Assembly (NCBI GenBank): GCA_937875605.1
Contig: CALLXZ010000382.1
Location: forward strand, 1 to 7,766
Direction: 5' to 3'
Length of the DNA: 7,766 nt
Origin: an uncultured Moheibacter sp.
GTDB taxonomy: Bacteria; Bacteroidota; Bacteroidia; Flavobacteriales; Weeksellaceae
Both the position numbers and the translations under genes were made by a program. This document shows positions 1-7,266 of this stretch, in pieces (positions within the stretch are counted from its first letter, which is position 1; every line of letters starts with the position of its first letter). A model generated the notes under the pieces. It had not been told where the DNA came from. It saw only the letters and a program-made list of their open reading frames with translations, and did no database searches.

Positions 1-1
1 C

Positions 2-553
2 AAATTGCAATTATTAAAAAGTCAACTTCACCCCCATTTTTTATTCAATGCGATGAATAGCGTCGTTTCTGAAATTGACACGCAACCTCGAAAAGCGCAA
101 GAAATGCTCATCAATCTCAGTGAAATTTTAAGAACCACGCTTGACAGCAATTTCATGGAATCAACTACGCTAAAAGAAGAATTGGAAATAGTGAAAAAAT
201 ACCTTTCCATCGAAAAAATGCGTTATGAAGATCAATTGAATTTTGAAATCGATTTATCGGATGAGGATCAAACAATTCGTTTACCAAAACTTATTCTACA
301 ACCATTAGTGGAAAACGCTATCAAACACGGATTCAAAGGAATACAGAATTCAATTCAAATAAAAATTGATTTAAATGAAACCAAAGAATTTCTTCTTGTT
401 AAAAACAACGGAGCAGCTTTACAAACTAGAATTTCAAATGGAACGGGATTAAAAAATGTGAAAGAACGAATGAAAATTTTTACTGGAATCGAGAATTCTT
501 TCGAAATCTACCAAGAGGAAAATTGGATAATCAATCAACTTCGTTTAAAATGA
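2..553 (+). CDS. LytS/YehU-type sensor histidine kinase, C-terminal part (5' end outside window)
   Basis: This is the catalytic part of a membrane-signalling histidine kinase of the His_kinase (PF06580) plus HATPase type. It autophosphorylates and passes phosphate to the LytTR regulator encoded next. The reading frame is open to the left edge, so the sensor region is missing; the TTG at 5-7 is an internal Leu codon, not a start. The phospho-acceptor motif QLHPHFLFN has its His codon at 35-37. The N box (QPLVENAIKHG) is at 299-331, and the G-box-like GTGLKNVKERM is at 440-472. The position that is usually DNG in the first G box reads NNG (404-412), a change that may be normal for this subfamily. 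The stop TGA overlaps the ATG of the regulator. The signal and any membrane segments cannot be seen here. Family assignment is secure; the exact pathway is unknown. Confidence 0.93.
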   Translation, partial: KLQLLKSQLHPHFLFNAMNSVVSEIDTQPRKAQEMLINLSEILRTTLDSNFMESTTLKEELEIVKKYLSIEKMRYEDQLNFEIDLSDEDQTIRLPKLILQPLVENAIKHGFKGIQNSIQIKIDLNETKEFLLVKNNGAALQTRISNGTGLKNVKERMKIFTGIENSFEIYQEENWIINQLRLK

Positions 554-1284
554 ATCGGACAAAAGTTATAGCGGTAGATGATGAAGCGCCTGCTTTACGG
601 CGTTTGGTAAAGATGACCGAAAATCATCCGCAATTGGATTTGGTGGAAACGGCTCGAAATTCTGTAGAGGCAAAAGAAAAAATCCTGAAATTCAATCCTG
701 ATTTGGTTTTGCTGGACATTCAACTAAAAGATGCTACTGCTTTTGAAATGTTAAACGAAATTAAGAATTCGTTCAAAGGAAAAATCATTTTCTGTACAGC
801 TTATGATCAATATGCTTTGAAAGCATTTGATTTTCAAGTGATTGACTATTTATTAAAACCCTATTCGGAAGAGCGTTTTAATGCAGCAATTGAGCGAATT
901 ACTTCTAAAAATGAATTTCCGGATCTATCCAAATTGATGGAAATTCTCCACGAAAAACAAAATTTATCCAAAGCGCTGATGATTCCGGAAGGAAACAAAA
1001 ACTATTTTCTGGAAAGTGAAAAACTGTACTATATCTCTGCAGATGGTTATTATTCGAATTTCATTCTCGAAAACGAAAGAAAGATGATCCGCATTTCTTT
1101 GAAAAAATTAGAAGAAATATTACCTGAAAATTTCATTAGAATTAATAAATCAATCATCATCAATAAAAATTTAATTGTCGAATTAACATCCAATAAATCT
1201 TCCTCTAAACTGACGCTGCCCGACGGAAATGAATTTGATGTTTCAGAGAAATATTTAGAGGAGTTTTTACGTCAAATTCGTTGA
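550..1284 (+). CDS. LytTR-family response regulator
   Basis: This 244-residue two-domain regulator is the expected partner of the preceding kinase. The receiver domain covers about residues 4-118: acidic pair D10-D11, phospho-acceptor D56 in LVLLDIQL, switch T83, and K103 in the LLKP motif. A linker leads to a LytTR DNA-binding domain at about 142-244, recognisable by the YYISADGYYSN segment and RINKSIIINKNLI, which matches the family's RvHrSyiVN region. I chose the ATG at 550 because it overlaps the kinase stop as ATGA, typical of translational coupling, and gives a normal receiver N-terminus. A TTG at 523 would add nine residues; it has an AGAGGA about 4 nt upstream, but SD sequences carry little weight in Bacteroidota. 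Regulators of this class bind direct repeats upstream of targets; no target is evident here. The gene ends one base before the convergent DUF1697 gene. Confidence 0.95.
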   Translation: MNRTKVIAVDDEAPALRRLVKMTENHPQLDLVETARNSVEAKEKILKFNPDLVLLDIQLKDATAFEMLNEIKNSFKGKIIFCTAYDQYALKAFDFQVIDYLLKPYSEERFNAAIERITSKNEFPDLSKLMEILHEKQNLSKALMIPEGNKNYFLESEKLYYISADGYYSNFILENERKMIRISLKKLEEILPENFIRINKSIIINKNLIVELTSNKSSSKLTLPDGNEFDVSEKYLEEFLRQIR

Positions 1285-1285
1285 T

Positions 1286-1831
1286 TTAATCTTTTGTCAT
1301 ATCGACTAATTTACGCACAGTGTTGAGATTTCGCATGGTGGATTTTAGCTTTAGTTTATTCTCAATCAGATTATTAGAAAGTTTTGACTTCCCTGCTCCA
1401 TTTCCATAATGGACATACAAAACGTTTTGGTTTAATTCCATTTTCTCTCCATCTAAATACATATTTTTCAAAATTCCCCAATTTTCAGCTAGAGGAATTT
1501 GATCTAAAAAAACAAAATAATGTTGCTTCAAATCCAAAGAATTGTCCTTCAGAAAGGAATTTTTCTCTAAACTTTGATTCAATTCTGTTGGAGTCAAAAT
1601 CTTTACATACACCTCAAAACCAAACTCATTCTGAATTCCGTCCTTAATGATTTTTTCAATTTCAGAAACAGAAGAAATAGATGTTTGAAATACTATATTT
1701 CCACTCTGAATATAGGTTTTAACGTTTTCGAAATTCAAATTCTCCATCATTTTTCGGAGCAATTCCATTTTGATGATTTTTTGCCCGCTTACATTAATCC
1801 CTCTGAGCAGAGCAATATACATTTGCATCAT
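1286..1831 (-). CDS. DUF1697 family protein
   Basis: This 181-residue soluble protein matches the DUF1697 family (PF08002), for which no function is established. Family signatures seen are the N-terminal YIALLRGINVSG, then a KTYIQSGNIVFQ segment near residues 39-50, and a C-terminal STMRNLNTVRKL stretch. The length is usual for the family and nothing looks broken. There are three closely spaced in-frame ATGs (1831, 1828, 1822); all keep the conserved YIALLRG start, and the first is reported arbitrarily. No signal peptide or membrane segment is visible. The stop TAA is separated by a single base from the stop of the convergent response regulator, and there is no hairpin terminator between them. 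A TAnnTTTG element on the minus strand about 38 nt upstream suggests the gene has its own promoter. Confidence 0.9.
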   Translation of the reverse strand: MMQMYIALLRGINVSGQKIIKMELLRKMMENLNFENVKTYIQSGNIVFQTSISSVSEIEKIIKDGIQNEFGFEVYVKILTPTELNQSLEKNSFLKDNSLDLKQHYFVFLDQIPLAENWGILKNMYLDGEKMELNQNVLYVHYGNGAGKSKLSNNLIENKLKLKSTMRNLNTVRKLVDMTKD

Positions 1832-1868
1832 GGGTTTTCTTTTGTGATTTCATAATTAATCAATTCTT

Positions 1869-1898
1869 CAAAATTAATTCATTTTTGTTTCGTGTTAA
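1869..1898 (-). promoter_or_regulatory. Putative promoter of the DUF1697 gene
   Basis: On the minus strand, TAATTTTG (1876 down to 1869) matches the Bacteroidota -7 consensus TAnnTTTG exactly. A TTA at 1898-1896, 19 nt upstream, is a one-mismatch version of the -33 TTG. The -7 element lies 37 nt before the first ATG. Prediction is from the consensus only; in AT-rich DNA such matches also arise by chance. Confidence 0.5.
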
Positions 1899-1924
1899 AT
1901 TTAAATCAAGACTTAGTATATTTG
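1895..1924 (+). promoter_or_regulatory. Putative promoter of accA
   Basis: TATATTTG at 1917-1924 is an exact match to the Bacteroidota -7 consensus TAnnTTTG. TTA at 1895-1897, 19 nt upstream, is a one-mismatch -33 element. Transcription would start near 1930, leaving a leader of about 20 nt before the accA ATG. Its -33 region overlaps that of the opposing DUF1697 promoter. Confidence 0.6.
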
Positions 1925-1949
1925 TTTTCCCAAACGAGATAATACAATT

Positions 1950-2903
1950 ATGGAATATTTAGAATTTGAGATGCCTATCAAAGAACTTCAGGAGCAATTA
2001 GAAAGTTGTAAAATAGTTGGCGAAGAAAATGGCGTAGATGTAAAACAGGCTTGCAAGCAGATAGAAGTTGCCATCGAAGAATCGAAAAAGAAAATATATT
2101 CAAATCTTACTCCTTGGCAGAAAGTCCAGCTTTCTCGTCATCCATCAAGACCTTATACACTCGATTATATTTACCATCTGACCGGAAATACATTTTTGGA
2201 ATTACATGGAGACAGAGGTTTTGGTGATGATAAAGCGATGGTTGGGGGAATGGGGAAAATCAATGGAATTCCATTTATGATCATCGGTCAGCAAAAAGGA
2301 AAAAACACAAAAGAAAGACAATACCGACGTTTCGGAATGCCCAATCCGGAAGGTTATCGCAAGGCATTGCGTTTGATGAAACTGGCAGAGAAATTCAATA
2401 TGCCGATAGTTACGTTAATGGACACTCCGGGTGCTTATCCGGGATTGGAAGCGGAAGAACGTGGTCAAGGTGAAGCTATTGCCCGAAATATTTATGAAAT
2501 GATGAACCTAACGGTTCCTGTAATTTCAGTCGTAATTGGTGAAGGAGCTAGCGGAGGTGCCTTGGGAATCGGGGTTGGGAACAAGGTTTTCATGATGGAA
2601 AATACTTGGTATTCGGTTATTTCACCTGAAAACTGTTCGGCTATTTTATGGCGGTCTTGGGATTTTAAAGAACAAGTTGCAAGCCAAATGAAAATGACAC
2701 CAAACGATATGCTGGAATTGAAAATTATAGATGGTGTAATCAAAGAACCGTTGGGTGGAGCACACTATAATCCATCTGAAGCCGGCGATAATTTAAAAGA
2801 CCAAATTCTCAAATCCTATCAGGAATTGACAAAATTGTCAGGAGCGGAACTCAAAAAACAACGCCAAGATAAATTCATAGCGATGGGAGAATTCAGCGGA
2901 TAA
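1950..2903 (+). CDS. accA: Acetyl-CoA carboxylase carboxyltransferase subunit alpha
   Basis: AccA pairs with AccD in the cytoplasmic carboxyltransferase complex that moves the carboxyl group from biotin on AccB to acetyl-CoA, making malonyl-CoA for fatty acid synthesis. The protein is 317 residues, close to the 319 of E. coli AccA. The N-terminal helical region (about 1-60) contains [15 protein letters not shown] and precedes the crotonase-fold domain. Diagnostic segments are [34 protein letters not shown] (from D158), [12 protein letters not shown], the oxyanion-type [12 protein letters not shown] (197-208) and [14 protein letters not shown]. There is no zinc finger, as expected for alpha. 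The ATG at 1950 gives the normal family N-terminus. The gene stands alone between a predicted promoter and a strong terminator, without accD or accBC nearby, which is common in Bacteroidota. Confidence 0.98.
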   Translation: MEYLEFEMPIKELQEQLESCKIVGEENGVDVKQACKQIEVAIEESKKKIYSNLTPWQKVQLSRHPSRPYTLDYIYHLTGNTFLELHGDRGFGDDKAMVGGMGKINGIPFMIIGQQKGKNTKERQYRRFGMPNPEGYRKALRLMKLAEKFNMPIVTLMDTPGAYPGLEAEERGQGEAIARNIYEMMNLTVPVISVVIGEGASGGALGIGVGNKVFMMENTWYSVISPENCSAILWRSWDFKEQVASQMKMTPNDMLELKIIDGVIKEPLGGAHYNPSEAGDNLKDQILKSYQELTKLSGAELKKQRQDKFIAMGEFSG

Positions 2904-2905
2904 AC

Positions 2906-2954
2906 AAAAAACCCCAGAGTAGTTCATCAAATCTCTGAGGTTTTTTTATTTTTT
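2906..2954. terminator. Intrinsic terminator of accA, probably bidirectional
   Basis: The arms AAAAAACCCCAGAG (2906-2919) and CTCTGAGGTTTTTT (2933-2946) pair with one C-A mismatch around a 13-nt loop. On the plus strand a T-rich tract follows (2941-2954), two bases after the accA stop. On the minus strand the complement of 2906-2911 supplies a T tract, so the same hairpin can end the convergent lipoprotein transcript. Confidence 0.88.
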
Positions 2955-2964
2955 GAAACTTTTC

Positions 2965-3414
2965 CTATTGTTTCGTAAAAGAAAGCATCACCATATCATC
3001 GGTCATCATCACCAATTTCTTTCCCTCCTCAATTACATCAAATTTATTCACCGATTTGAGTGTATTTAAAAATGCTTGCTCGTCCACACCTTCACAAAAC
3101 ATACGGGTAGAAGAAAATTTGTCTCCAAATTCTACCAAATGCCCTTTTATAGAATAACTTCCGGCGATATTATTACAACCGTTATTTCCCGCCACTTTTA
3201 CCTCATCGACAAAGTTGAGATAAGGTTTTTGAATTTTATAATGAGAAATATCTCTTCCACTGGTTGGCGAAAGATAATCCAATGTCCATTTTCCGAATAA
3301 TATTTCTTTATTTGTAGTTTCGTTCGGATTTTGAGAATTTTCTTCCACAACTTTTGCCGTTGTTTGGCAAGAAAAAAAGAAGATTGATGCAATCAATAAA
3401 AGTGATAATTTCAT
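2965..3414 (-). CDS. META-domain (HslJ-like) lipoprotein
   Basis: This 149-residue secreted lipoprotein begins MKLSLLLIASIFFFSC, a short signal peptide ending in a lipobox-like FFSC, with Cys16 the predicted lipidated residue. A polar linker (about 17-36) leads to a single META domain (PF03724) at about 37-147. Seen in it are the opening FGKWTL, the core NNGCNNIAGSYS with C80, FSSTRMFC with C107, and EQAFLNTLKSVNKF (from E112). E. coli HslJ is the best-known member and is linked to novobiocin resistance and heat stress, but most members have no known activity, so no function is claimed. Location is expected to be the cell envelope. The gene converges on accA and shares its terminator. It is a distant relative of the lipoprotein at 7267-7689. 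No exact TAnnTTTG promoter was found upstream; the nearest is ATAATTTG, complement of 3446-3453, one base short in spacing. Confidence 0.9.
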   Translation of the reverse strand: MKLSLLLIASIFFFSCQTTAKVVEENSQNPNETTNKEILFGKWTLDYLSPTSGRDISHYKIQKPYLNFVDEVKVAGNNGCNNIAGSYSIKGHLVEFGDKFSSTRMFCEGVDEQAFLNTLKSVNKFDVIEEGKKLVMMTDDMVMLSFTKQ

Positions 3415-3617
3415 TTTGAATGATTTTAATTTCGTGAATTCTATTCAAATTATTTCCCCACTGACCAAAATCCGTGCCTTTATCCAGAACTCAAACAATT
3501 CATTTTTTCTTTTTAATAATTTAGTATGATAAATGTTTAAAACAAATTGCCAAAACGCTTTCATTTCATCTTAAAAGAATTATTTTTGTCAGTTAGTATA
3601 AAGAAATTCAAAAACGC
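3415..3617. other. Divergent intergenic region, 203 bp, without a gene
   Basis: This AT-rich stretch separates the minus-strand lipoprotein gene from dnaN. Neither strand has a convincing small ORF, tRNA or structured RNA. The right third holds the likely dnaN promoter. The left part must hold the lipoprotein promoter but shows no exact consensus match. No DnaA-box cluster or other origin-like repeat was recognised despite the adjacent dnaN. Confidence 0.7.
3559..3588 (+). promoter_or_regulatory. Putative promoter of dnaN
   Basis: TATTTTTG at 3581-3588 matches the Bacteroidota -7 consensus TAnnTTTG exactly. TTTC at 3559-3562, 18 nt upstream, is a one-mismatch version of the TTTG -33 element. 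A start near 3594 would give an A-rich leader of roughly 24 nt, typical for this phylum. The call rests on consensus matching only. Confidence 0.6.
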
Positions 3618-4736
3618 ATGAAATTCATCGTATCCAGTAGCAGTTTACTTAAAAACGTGAACCTCATAAGTGGGGTAATTAATTCCAATAATACCTTACC
3701 TATTTTAGATAATTTTCTGTTTGAATTGGACGGAAACCAATTGAAAATCACCGGTTCCGATTTGGAAACAACCATTTCCACCATAGTAGAAGTAGAATCG
3801 GCTGACAATGCAAAAATTGCCGTTCCTTCCAAAATTCTTTCAGATACTTTGAAAACCTTTCCAGATCAGCCTTTGACTTTCATCCAAAAAGAAGACAATC
3901 TGATGGAAATCGTTTCAGAACAAGGAAATTATCAGATCGCTATGGAATCTGCAGATGAATATCCGCAAGCTCCTGAAGTACAAGACGCAGCCGTTTCCAC
4001 TTTGCAAGCAGGAATTTTATCCGAAGCCATTTCCAAAACGCTTTTTGCAACCGGAAATGATGAACTTCGTCCTGTGATGACCGGGGTTTTCTTTCAGGCA
4101 GGAAAAGATAATTTCAAATTTGTAGCGACAGATGCTCATCGTTTGGTGAAATATACCCGTAAAGATTTGAAATCGGAAGAAGCAACCGAATACATTATGC
4201 CTAAAAAACCATTGAACTTGTTGAAAAACATTTTAGCAGGAAGCAATGAAGATGTAACGGTAGAATATAACCAAACCAATACCCGTTTTTCTTTTCAGAA
4301 CATCGTTTTGATTTGTCGATTGATCGATGGAAAATACCCGAATTACGATGCTGTTATTCCAAAAGAAAATCCAAATGTTTTAACGATCAACCGAAATTTA
4401 TTTTTGACTTCCTTAAAGCGAGTAGCTATATTTTCCAATAAAACTACAAATCAGGTTCGTCTAAAATTATCGGGAAGTTCGCTGATCATTCATGCGGAAG
4501 ACATTGACTTCGCAAGCAAAGCGGAAGAAAGACTTCCATGTGACTATAACGGAGCGGATATGCAAATCGGTTTCAATTCTAAATTTTTAATTGAAGTATT
4601 GAATAATTTGCAATCAGATGACATCACATTGGAAATGTCTGAACCAAGTCGTGCCGGAATCATCAAGCCGGTTGACGGATTGGAAGAAGGAGAGGAAATC
4701 TTGATGCTTGTCATGCCTGTAATGCTAAATGCTTAA
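3618..4736 (+). CDS. dnaN: DNA polymerase III sliding clamp (beta subunit)
   Basis: DnaN forms the dimeric ring that tethers replicative polymerase and other DNA-handling proteins to DNA. The 372-residue length fits bacterial clamps (366 in E. coli), with three similar domains at about 1-120, 125-245 and 246-372. Seen motifs include MKFIVSSSSLLK at the N-terminus, INSNNTLPILDNFLFEL, ITGSDLE, the domain 2 segment DELRPVMTGVFF, FVATDAHRLV, the inter-domain LIDGKYPNYDAVIP, and the C-terminal LMLVMPVMLNA, equivalent to the E. coli VVMPMRL end that forms part of the client-binding pocket. The ATG at 3618 gives the normal start. The gene ends with tandem stops TAATAA (4734-4739). It is not next to dnaA or recF, unlike the arrangement in many other phyla; separation from dnaA is common in Bacteroidota. 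Confidence 0.98.
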   Translation: MKFIVSSSSLLKNVNLISGVINSNNTLPILDNFLFELDGNQLKITGSDLETTISTIVEVESADNAKIAVPSKILSDTLKTFPDQPLTFIQKEDNLMEIVSEQGNYQIAMESADEYPQAPEVQDAAVSTLQAGILSEAISKTLFATGNDELRPVMTGVFFQAGKDNFKFVATDAHRLVKYTRKDLKSEEATEYIMPKKPLNLLKNILAGSNEDVTVEYNQTNTRFSFQNIVLICRLIDGKYPNYDAVIPKENPNVLTINRNLFLTSLKRVAIFSNKTTNQVRLKLSGSSLIIHAEDIDFASKAEERLPCDYNGADMQIGFNSKFLIEVLNNLQSDDITLEMSEPSRAGIIKPVDGLEEGEEILMLVMPVMLNA

Positions 4737-4760
4737 TAAGAATATCAATATAAAATCATA

Positions 4761-4792
4761 GCAATTTCTCCCTATTCATTAGGGAGTTTTGC
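4761..4792 (+). terminator. Hairpin between dnaN and pheT, probable weak terminator
   Basis: CTCCCTA (4768-4774) and TAGGGAG (4780-4786) form a perfect 7-bp stem with a 5-nt TTCAT loop. GCAA (4761-4764) and TTGC (4789-4792) can extend it across a small internal loop. Only four Ts follow the core stem, so termination may be partial. The hairpin sits 25 nt before the pheT ATG. No phenylalanine-rich leader peptide precedes it, because no ATG lies between dnaN and pheT. Confidence 0.6.
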
Positions 4793-4817
4793 ATTAAAAT
4801 AAAATCATTTAATTCAA

Positions 4818-7253
4818 ATGAAAATATCATATAATTGGCTTTCATCACATATCAAAACCGATCTGGAAGTCCAAAAATTAGGAGAAATTCTGACCAACAC
4901 CGGATTAGAAGTAGAAGCGATTGAAAAAACCGGAAATTCTAATCACGAACTGAAAGGTGTCATAGTTGGAAAAGTTGTAGGATTGGAAAAACATCCGAAT
5001 GCCGATAAACTACGTGTTGCAACTGTGGACGTTGGAACCGGAGAAAATTTGCAAATCGTTTGCGGAGCTCCCAACATTGAGGAAGAGCAAAAAGTTCCGG
5101 TCGCTACAGTGGGAACGGTTTTAACCGCACCTGACGGAAAATCTTTTACCATCAAAGAAGCAAAATTACGAGGAGTTGACTCTTTCGGGATGATATGTTC
5201 CGAAGCAGAATTAGGCGTAAGTGATAACCATGATGGCATCTGGATTCTGGAGCCTTCGTATAAAATCGGAACTCCGCTTGTTGAATTTCTTAAAAAATCA
5301 ACTTCTGATGTTCTGATAGAAATTGGTCTGACTCCTAATCGAACTGATGCTATGAGTCATTTTGGAGTTGCCAGAGATTTGAATGCTGCATTAACTAACT
5401 TAAAACTCAAAACAGAACTACAACCTATTACTAATGAGGAATTTGAAAATTTGAAACCGTCCGGAAAAAATCCAATTCAGGTCGAAATAAAAAATTCGGA
5501 ATTAGCACCTCGTTATGCCGGAATTTATCTAGAAAATATCGTCATCAAATCCTCACCGGACTGGATGCAGGAAAGATTAAAAACCATTGGTTTACAGCCT
5601 ATTAATAATGTAGTCGATATTACCAATTACATTTTGCATGACTTGGGTCAACCTTTACACGCATTTGATGCGGATAAAATTGAAGGTAAAAAAATCATCG
5701 TTCAAACACTTGAAAAAGGAAAAAAGTTTAAAACGCTGGATGGTGTAGAAAGAGAATTAAGCGGTTCTGAATTAATGATTTGTGATGAAAATGGCGGAAT
5801 GTGTATTGCAGGTGTTTACGGTGGAATGGATTCGGGCGTTTCAGAAACGACTCAAAAAATCTTTTTAGAAAGCGCTTATTTTGATCCTATTTCTATACGT
5901 AAATCTTCCAAATTCCACGGAATCAATACCGATTCTTCTTTCCGTTTCGAAAGAGGAGTTGACCCGAATATGACATTAATTGCTTTGAAAAAAGCTGCTG
6001 TTTTATTGGTCGAATATGCCGATGCCAAATTAGTGGGAGAAATAGTAGACATCTACCCTACTCCGGTTGAAAATTTCAAAGCGGTTCTACGTTACCATAA
6101 ATTAGATCAATTATTAGGAGAACGTTTGCACCGTGAACAAGTTAAGACAATTTTGGAGTCTTTGGACATTCAGTTGATTTCAGAATCCAACGAAACTTTG
6201 GAATTGTCTATTCCTCCTTACCGAGCCGATGTACAACGTGAAGTGGATGTGATCGAAGAAATTGTTCGGATTTACGGATACAATAAAATCAAAACTCCTC
6301 AGAAAATTTCGTTTACTCCTGTTAAAAATCAGGAAAAAAATGCGCAAAAAGCAGAAAGCACAATTGCTCAAACTTTGATTTCTTTGGGTTTTCATGAAGC
6401 GATGAATAATTCAGTTGTGAAATCTGAATATGCCCCTGTCTTCGGATTGGATGAAAATTCAGCTGTAAAACTTCTGAATCCTTTGAGTTCCGATTTGTCG
6501 GTGATGCGCCAGTCGATGTTACCGGGATTATTGGAAAATACTTCTTATAACATCAACAGAAGAAATTCAGATATAAAATTATTTGAATTCGGAAAAATTT
6601 ATGAGAAAACAAAAGAAGGATATTCAGAAAATTATCAATTAGCCATTTTGCTTTCAGGCAATAAAAATTCGGAAAATTGGTCAAATCCAATATCCAAAAC
6701 TAATTTTTATACACTAAAAGGTGCTGTCATACAAACTTTGAGACGCTTGGGCATTTCTGAAATTTCAGAAAAACCAATTTCAGATGGAAATTATTCGGAT
6801 GCTATTTCAATCCAATTTGATGGAAAAAATTTAGGAGTTTTAGGTATCGTTGATAAGAAAATCCTGAAAAAAATGGACGTTTCGCAAGAAGTCTTTTTTG
6901 CACAATTGAATTGGGATATCATCGTAGAAATCTCAACCGGAATGAGTTTAAAATTCAAAGATATTTCGAAATTCCCTGCAGTGAAAAGAGATCTGGCATT
7001 GTTAGTTGACAAAAATATTTTGTATGCTGATTTGTTTCAATCAGCTCAAAACTTAAAATTGGATTTACTGAAATCCACTAGCTTATTTGATGTCTATGAA
7101 GGAGATAAACTTCCCGAAGGAAAGAAATCTTATGCCATGAGTTTTATGCTCCAAAACGAAGAAAAAACATTGAGCGATTCGGAAATTGAAAAGGCAATGA
7201 ATGAATTAATTCGTAACTTTCAGAAAAATTTCAACGCGGAATTAAGAAACTAA
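4818..7253 (+). CDS. pheT: Phenylalanine--tRNA ligase beta subunit
   Basis: PheT is the large chain of the cytoplasmic (alpha-beta)2 phenylalanyl-tRNA synthetase; it binds tRNA and hydrolyses mischarged Tyr-tRNA(Phe), while PheS carries the aminoacylation site. The 811 residues match the full-length bacterial form. Domains in order: N-terminal MKISYNWLSSHI; tRNA-binding OB fold at about 40-155 (GVIVGKVVGLEKHPNADKL, VVCGAPN-like IVCGAPN); B3/B4 editing region at about 225-400 with VVDITNYILHDLGQPLHAFD (H281), LESAYFDP (E351) and SSFRFERGVDPN; B5 at about 413-490 with IPPYRADVQREVDVIEEIVR; catalytic-like core at about 500-690; and the C-terminal FDX-ACB anticodon-binding domain from about 712 (SKFPAVKRDLALLVD). 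H281 and E351 fall in the segments that hold known editing residues, by motif and not by alignment. pheS is not adjacent. The META lipoprotein gene follows after 13 bp. Confidence 0.98.
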   Translation: MKISYNWLSSHIKTDLEVQKLGEILTNTGLEVEAIEKTGNSNHELKGVIVGKVVGLEKHPNADKLRVATVDVGTGENLQIVCGAPNIEEEQKVPVATVGTVLTAPDGKSFTIKEAKLRGVDSFGMICSEAELGVSDNHDGIWILEPSYKIGTPLVEFLKKSTSDVLIEIGLTPNRTDAMSHFGVARDLNAALTNLKLKTELQPITNEEFENLKPSGKNPIQVEIKNSELAPRYAGIYLENIVIKSSPDWMQERLKTIGLQPINNVVDITNYILHDLGQPLHAFDADKIEGKKIIVQTLEKGKKFKTLDGVERELSGSELMICDENGGMCIAGVYGGMDSGVSETTQKIFLESAYFDPISIRKSSKFHGINTDSSFRFERGVDPNMTLIALKKAAVLLVEYADAKLVGEIVDIYPTPVENFKAVLRYHKLDQLLGERLHREQVKTILESLDIQLISESNETLELSIPPYRADVQREVDVIEEIVRIYGYNKIKTPQKISFTPVKNQEKNAQKAESTIAQTLISLGFHEAMNNSVVKSEYAPVFGLDENSAVKLLNPLSSDLSVMRQSMLPGLLENTSYNINRRNSDIKLFEFGKIYEKTKEGYSENYQLAILLSGNKNSENWSNPISKTNFYTLKGAVIQTLRRLGISEISEKPISDGNYSDAISIQFDGKNLGVLGIVDKKILKKMDVSQEVFFAQLNWDIIVEISTGMSLKFKDISKFPAVKRDLALLVDKNILYADLFQSAQNLKLDLLKSTSLFDVYEGDKLPEGKKSYAMSFMLQNEEKTLSDSEIEKAMNELIRNFQKNFNAELRN
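6754..6771. repeat. Perfect 18-bp palindrome inside pheT
   Basis: TTTCTGAAATTTCAGAAA is its own exact reverse complement. It lies within the pheT coding region where the protein reads ISEISEK, so the palindrome arises largely from two Ile-Ser-Glu repeats using complementary codon choices. No regulatory role is evident. Confidence 0.6.
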
Positions 7254-7266
7254 ACGATACTAAATT

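Noticed and set aside
1384..1855. Two overlapping plus-strand open frames opposite DUF1697
   Set aside because: The minus-strand DUF1697 protein has clear family motifs along its whole length; the plus-strand translations show none.
2492..2743. 83-residue minus-strand open frame opposite accA
   Set aside because: It is antisense to the most conserved part of AccA and is explained by codon use there.
3415..3617. Replication origin next to dnaN
   Set aside because: No DnaA-box cluster or AT-rich iteron array was recognised, and dnaN is not next to dnaA in many Bacteroidota.
3608..3832. 74-residue minus-strand open frame over the dnaN start
   Set aside because: It covers the conserved DnaN N-terminus and its own promoter side would lie inside dnaN; no family features.
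4737..4817. Phenylalanine leader peptide attenuator or T-box before pheT
   Set aside because: There is no ATG before the pheT start and no Phe-codon run, and the gap is too short for a T-box with its specifier stem.
4943..5239. 98-residue open frame on the minus strand inside pheT
   Set aside because: It lies wholly within the pheT tRNA-binding domain region, which is clearly coding on the plus strand, and its translation has no recognisable family or sensible composition.
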